From contig NZ_JANBBF010000014.1 in the NCBI RefSeq assembly GCF_024648885.1, positions 248,001 to 312,000 of the forward strand: a DNA stretch of 64,000 nucleotides, given 5' to 3'. Positions 61,084 to 64,000 of this stretch are shown piece after piece. The DNA comes from Prauserella salsuginis. Lineage in GTDB: Bacteria; Actinomycetota; Actinomycetes; Mycobacteriales; Pseudonocardiaceae. The notes under the pieces were generated by a model. That model saw only the letters and a list, made by a program, of their open reading frames with translations, was not told the origin of the DNA and did not search any database. A program made the position numbers and the translations under genes. Positions within the stretch are counted from its first letter, which is position 1. Every line of letters begins with the position of its first letter.

Positions 61084-62091
61084 TCACGATGAATGCTCCG
61101 TACGGCGCTGGTGGACGCCGGCGAGCCAGTTGTCGTCGTAGACGAGATCGAGATAGCGATCACCCCGATCGGGAAACACCGCGACGATCCGTCCAGGGCG
61201 GTCGAGCCGTGGCAGCGTCCGCTGGATCGCGGCCACCACGGCACCGGTGGAGCCGCCTGCGAAAACACCCTCGGTGGCGAGGAGTTCCCTGCATCCCTTC
61301 GCAGCGGCGACGTCGTCGACGTAGACCACCTCGTCGATCTCTTCCGGTCTGCACAGCTCGGGCACGCGGCTGGATCCGATACCGGGGATGTCCCGTGGGC
61401 CGGGAGCGCCGCCGAAGATCACGGAGCCGACCGCGTCGACCGCGATCACCCGCATCCCGGGGAACTCCTCACGGAGCCGGCGTGCGCACCCGAGAATGCT
61501 GCCGGTAGTGCTGACCGCGGCGAAGAGGTACTCCGGCGGGCGGACCAGCTGCTCGGCCAGTTCCGCCCCGGTGCCGTGGTAGTGCGCCTGCCAGTTGCGG
61601 TCGTTGGCGTACTGGTTGATCCACACGGCGTCGGGGTCGGCGGCGAGAAGCTCGTTCACCCTGCGGATGCGCGAGTGCAGGTAGCCGCCTGCCTCGTCCA
61701 CGTCGTCGACCATCTCCACGTCCGTGCCGAGGCTGCGCAGCAGTGCGATGTTCGCGGTCGTCGTCTTGGGGTCCAGTACGCAGGTGAACCGCAGTCCCCG
61801 TACCCGCGCGGCCATCGCGAGCGCGATGCCGAAATTGCCCGAGCTGCTCTCGACGAGGCGGCAGCCGGGCGTGATCGACCCGTCGCGCAGGCCGGAGTCG
61901 ACGATGTAGCGCGCCGAGCGGTCCTTCATACTGCCGCCCGGATTCATCAACTCCAGCTTCGCCAGGACGTCGAACTCCGGCTGCGGGAACAGCCGGTTCA
62001 GTGCGACGACCGGGGTATTTCCGACACAGTCGAAGACGGATTCGGCAATCGACTCGTCGGGCTCGGCAACAGTGTCGGCGGCAGTAGCCAC
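61084..62091 (-). CDS. sbnA: SbnA-like N-(2-amino-2-carboxyethyl)-L-glutamate synthase
   Basis: 335-aa fold-II PLP enzyme of the cysteine synthase family. PLP lysine is in LMNPGGSMKDRSARYIV, the substrate loop ESSSGNFGIALA and the phosphate-binding STTGSILG. SbnA uses O-phospho-L-serine and L-glutamate to make ACEGA. The GTG start at 62091 has GGGAGA upstream, and an IdeR-type iron box lies 57 bases before it. First gene of the operon. No sbnI-like serine kinase gene is present to supply phosphoserine. Confidence 0.9.
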   Translation of the reverse strand: MATAADTVAEPDESIAESVFDCVGNTPVVALNRLFPQPEFDVLAKLELMNPGGSMKDRSARYIVDSGLRDGSITPGCRLVESSSGNFGIALAMAARVRGLRFTCVLDPKTTTANIALLRSLGTDVEMVDDVDEAGGYLHSRIRRVNELLAADPDAVWINQYANDRNWQAHYHGTGAELAEQLVRPPEYLFAAVSTTGSILGCARRLREEFPGMRVIAVDAVGSVIFGGAPGPRDIPGIGSSRVPELCRPEEIDEVVYVDDVAAAKGCRELLATEGVFAGGSTGAVVAAIQRTLPRLDRPGRIVAVFPDRGDRYLDLVYDDNWLAGVHQRRTEHSS

Positions 62092-62147
62092 GTTTCTCCC
62101 TTGCTAGAGCGGCCGGAACGGGCGTTGTCGACGCCTGGCACGCTAGC

Positions 62148-62166
62148 AAAGGTTAGGCTTACTTAA
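62148..62166. promoter_or_regulatory. IdeR/DmdR-type iron box before the siderophore operon
   Basis: AAAGGTTAGGCTTACTTAA matches the iron-box consensus TTAGGTTAGGCTAACCTAA at 15 of 19 positions. Its place just upstream of the first gene implies repression when iron is sufficient. The further 62167-62340 shows no gene. Confidence 0.8.
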
Positions 62167-62340
62167 ATAGGCCAGCGGGGTGAGTAGCCTCACCGGCGGG
62201 TGGTCTTGACCGCCGCGCAACACGAGGACGGGGCTTCCCGTCCGCAGCCGGGAGCCCTGGGGCGGCGACCCTCGGCGCCGGCGACGACCTGCCGTAACCG
62301 ACCGAAGCGCAACGCGAACGGCCGGCTGTGAGACACCGCT

Positions 62341-62370
62341 CGTCGACCAAGGTCTTGATCTTGGTCGACG
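62341..62370 (-). terminator. 11-bp hairpin after the lipoprotein gene
   Basis: CGTCGACCAAG (62341-62351) pairs perfectly with CTTGGTCGACG (62360-62370) across an 8-base loop, 4 bases after the lipoprotein stop. It ends the sigma/anti-sigma/lipoprotein unit. Confidence 0.8.
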
Positions 62371-62373
62371 AGG

Positions 62374-62892
62374 TCAGCCTCGGACCGGCTCACCCTCCGG
62401 TGTGAGGACCCACCACACGTCTCCGACACCTTGTCCGCTCAGGTCGCCGGGCTCCTGGTCGCCGGCGTAGTAGTAAAGGGGCCATCCGTTGAGGGTGAGC
62501 TGGGGGCTGCCGTCGACGCCGGTGATGGTGCCGATCTCGCCACTGATTCCCTCGACGTCGGGCGTCTCGTCCCCCGGGACCGCGGGCCAGTTCTGCGCAC
62601 ACTGCCCCTCGCACGTCGAGGTTCCGGAACCCCGGTCGTCGCTGTCGAACTGATAGAGAACCATGCCGTCGTCGTCGACCACGATCGTGCCGAGTTCGGT
62701 ATCGGCGGTTCGCAGTCCCGGGGCGCCGCCGGAGTCCCCGTCGCCGGTCGCCGGGGGTGCTCCGTAACGCCCGTTGCCGGTGTCACCGGAGTCCGTCGAC
62801 GATCCGTCGCCGCCCTCGCCTCCACCGCATGCAGTGAGCGTGAGCAGGAGGAATGGCACCGCCACGGCCTTGAGAGTGCGTCTGGTCTTCAT
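62374..62892 (-). CDS. secreted lipoprotein of the COG4315 (YxFxxD repeat) family
   Basis: 172 aa: signal peptide with lipobox LLTLTACGGG, a Gly/Asp/Ser spacer, then the repeated motif seen as VLYQFDSDDRGSGTSTCEGQ (conserved Cys pair TCEGQCAQNWP) and PLYYYAGDQEPGDLSGQG. Such proteins are commonly the third gene of ECF sigma/anti-sigma operons in actinomycetes. Molecular role unknown. It lies 106 bases after the anti-sigma gene. Confidence 0.85.
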   Translation of the reverse strand: MKTRRTLKAVAVPFLLLTLTACGGGEGGDGSSTDSGDTGNGRYGAPPATGDGDSGGAPGLRTADTELGTIVVDDDGMVLYQFDSDDRGSGTSTCEGQCAQNWPAVPGDETPDVEGISGEIGTITGVDGSPQLTLNGWPLYYYAGDQEPGDLSGQGVGDVWWVLTPEGEPVRG

Positions 62893-62998
62893 GGTTCACG
62901 CCTTCCTGTCCTCGCGGGTGCTGGCCCACTGTTCGGGGCACTCGTGAAACACGAGGCGCGAGCCGGTGCGGTTCATCCGCCGGATGCGGAGTCGGCCG

Positions 62999-63691
62999 CT
63001 ATTGCTCCGGAACCGGCGCGCTGAGCACTTCCTCGCCGCCGCCGGTGACCACGGTGAGGGAGGCGACGTCGTCGAGGCTCACGGCCGTGGCGGCGCCGAG
63101 AACGACGGTTTCACCGGGGACGGCCTGCCAGGTCGACACCTGGGTGCTGGCGCCGTCGGCGTCGGTCACGACGAGCGCGTACCAGGTCTGCTGCCGTTGG
63201 TAGTCCAGCCGGGCGGGGTAGTCGCATTCGATGGACAGCCGGGTTCCCCAGATTTCGGAGGCGAGCGTGACGTCGACGTCCATTTCCGAGGAAACCGAAC
63301 CGACCGGCTCGAGGTCCACCGACACGGCATCGTCAGCAGCCGGACGCACCAGGGCAGCCGGTATCGCGAGCACGAGCACGAGCACAACGGCTGCAGCGGT
63401 TGCCCATGCGAGTAGCCGGCGCCGGCGGCGGCCACTCCGCCGGTGTTCCTTGCGCAGCATGGCGTCCATCAGATCGACCGGCTCCCGGTGCTGATCAGGC
63501 AGGTCGCCTTCGGATCCGGGCCGGATCTGTGCGAGCAGACCGGGCATCGAAGCGAGACCGTTGACCGCATCGCGGCACAGCTGGCACCGTTCCATGTGCT
63601 CCTCATAGGCCCGCCGATCTGTCGGGGTGAGCGCGCCGAGCACATAGGCGGCATCCCATTCGGCGAAGCCTTCGTGGTCCGGCCGGTTCAT
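62999..63691 (-). CDS. ZAS-type anti-sigma factor (RskA-like)
   Basis: 230 aa. N-terminal zinc-binding anti-sigma domain (YVLGALTPTDRRAYEEHMER then CQLC: H-x3-C-x2-C), an RRSGRRRRR stop-transfer run, one membrane helix (about 105-125), and an extracytoplasmic RskA_C domain (STQVSTWQAVPGETVVLGAA). It holds the ECF sigma factor at the membrane until its outer part is cleaved. ATG 63691 overlaps the sigma stop (ATGA). Confidence 0.92.
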   Translation of the reverse strand: MNRPDHEGFAEWDAAYVLGALTPTDRRAYEEHMERCQLCRDAVNGLASMPGLLAQIRPGSEGDLPDQHREPVDLMDAMLRKEHRRSGRRRRRLLAWATAAAVVLVLVLAIPAALVRPAADDAVSVDLEPVGSVSSEMDVDVTLASEIWGTRLSIECDYPARLDYQRQQTWYALVVTDADGASTQVSTWQAVPGETVVLGAATAVSLDDVASLTVVTGGGEEVLSAPVPEQ

Positions 63692-64000
63692 CGGGTCACC
63701 CCTCTCTCCTGGAACGCCAGGCGCAAGGCGCACAGCCCGTAATGCAGCCGCGACTTCACCGTCCCCTCGGGGATACCGAGTTCCTGGGACAGCTCGGCCG
63801 TGCTCAGTCCCCCGTAGTAGGCCCGCACGATCACCTCCCGGTGGTGCGGGCCCAGTGCAGCGAGAGCATCGGTGACCAGCATCGCGTCGAACAGCCGATC
63901 CACGCGATCCTCGGCGACCTCCTCCGCCGCCTCCGGAGTCGTCTGCTCGTGGCGCCGGCTCGCACTGCGCGCTTGGTCGATGACCAGGTTGCGGGCGACG
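63688..64000 (-). CDS. ECF sigma-70 factor, C-terminal part (runs off the window)
   Basis: At least 103 residues are visible; the frame is open to the window edge, so the N-terminus is missing and the GTG at 63903 is not the start. The end of region 2 is seen (VARNLVIDQARSASRRHE) and region 4 is complete (ALAALGPHHREVIVRAYYG; STAELSQELGIPEGTVKSR; LHYGLCALRLAF). With the downstream RskA-like protein this is a SigK-type pair. The signal is unknown. Confidence 0.92.
   Translation of the reverse strand, partial: VARNLVIDQARSASRRHEQTTPEAAEEVAEDRVDRLFDAMLVTDALAALGPHHREVIVRAYYGGLSTAELSQELGIPEGTVKSRLHYGLCALRLAFQERGVTR

Overview
The window is about 64 kb of very GC-rich DNA with strong third-position G/C bias, many GTG starts and 1-8 base ATGA/TGATG gene overlaps. 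The gene content points to a Pseudonocardiales actinomycete: DUF222/HNH endonuclease, DUF6292 and DUF5994 proteins, an EspC/RHS type VII-style module, PASTA-less Ser/Thr kinases, and Zur- and IdeR-type boxes. The genus (for example Prauserella or Saccharomonospora) is a guess. No rRNA, tRNA, CRISPR array, insertion sequence or replication origin was seen.

Layout. 1-1652: 3' part of a propionyl-CoA synthetase gene. 1799-7567: an EspC/WXG100-like protein, a 1529-aa RHS/YD-repeat protein and an accessory protein. 7740-13412: SGNH hydrolase, trpS and two tandem paralogous membrane Ser/Thr kinases. 13.5-15.6 kb: a decayed methyltransferase-like gene and a DUF222/HNH endonuclease. 15.6-25.3 kb: a phenylacetate (paa) catabolic cluster, paaZ-A-B-C-D-E and paaH on the minus strand and paaI-K-R on the plus strand, with two matching PaaR-type operators. 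25.3-31.3 kb: miscellaneous genes (deazaflavin reductase, GNAT, DUF5994, DUF6292, fatty acid desaturase, secreted metallophosphoesterase). 31.4-33.3 kb: a zinc-starvation locus, in which two Zur boxes control an Rv0106/Mrf-type CobW-like protein and cysteine-free L32 and L36 ribosomal protein paralogues. 34.9-44.0 kb: a complete trans-4-hydroxy-L-proline catabolic locus (GntR regulator, three-subunit D-hydroxyproline dehydrogenase, epimerase, semialdehyde dehydrogenase, DapA-like deaminase, symporter) with three copies of one operator motif. 44.1-49.9 kb: an envelope thiol-redox/copper group (SHOCT, VKOR, DsbA-like, multicopper oxidase, CcdA, BlaI/CopY regulator, M56 protease) with two copies of a shared operator. 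50.1-51.7 kb: an SLC13 transporter. 51.8-62.1 kb: eight genes homologous to, and in the same order as, staphyloferrin B genes sbnA to sbnH, behind an IdeR/DmdR iron box. 62.4-64.0 kb: a secreted lipoprotein, a ZAS anti-sigma factor and the 3' part of an ECF sigma factor gene.

The main story is metal and nutrient adaptation. Separate islands for iron (IdeR box plus citrate siderophore), zinc (Zur boxes plus zinc-free ribosomal proteins), copper/thiol redox, phenylacetate and hydroxyproline each carry a recognisable regulatory DNA element. The siderophore island is the most striking, because the synteny with a Staphylococcus locus is complete apart from sbnI.
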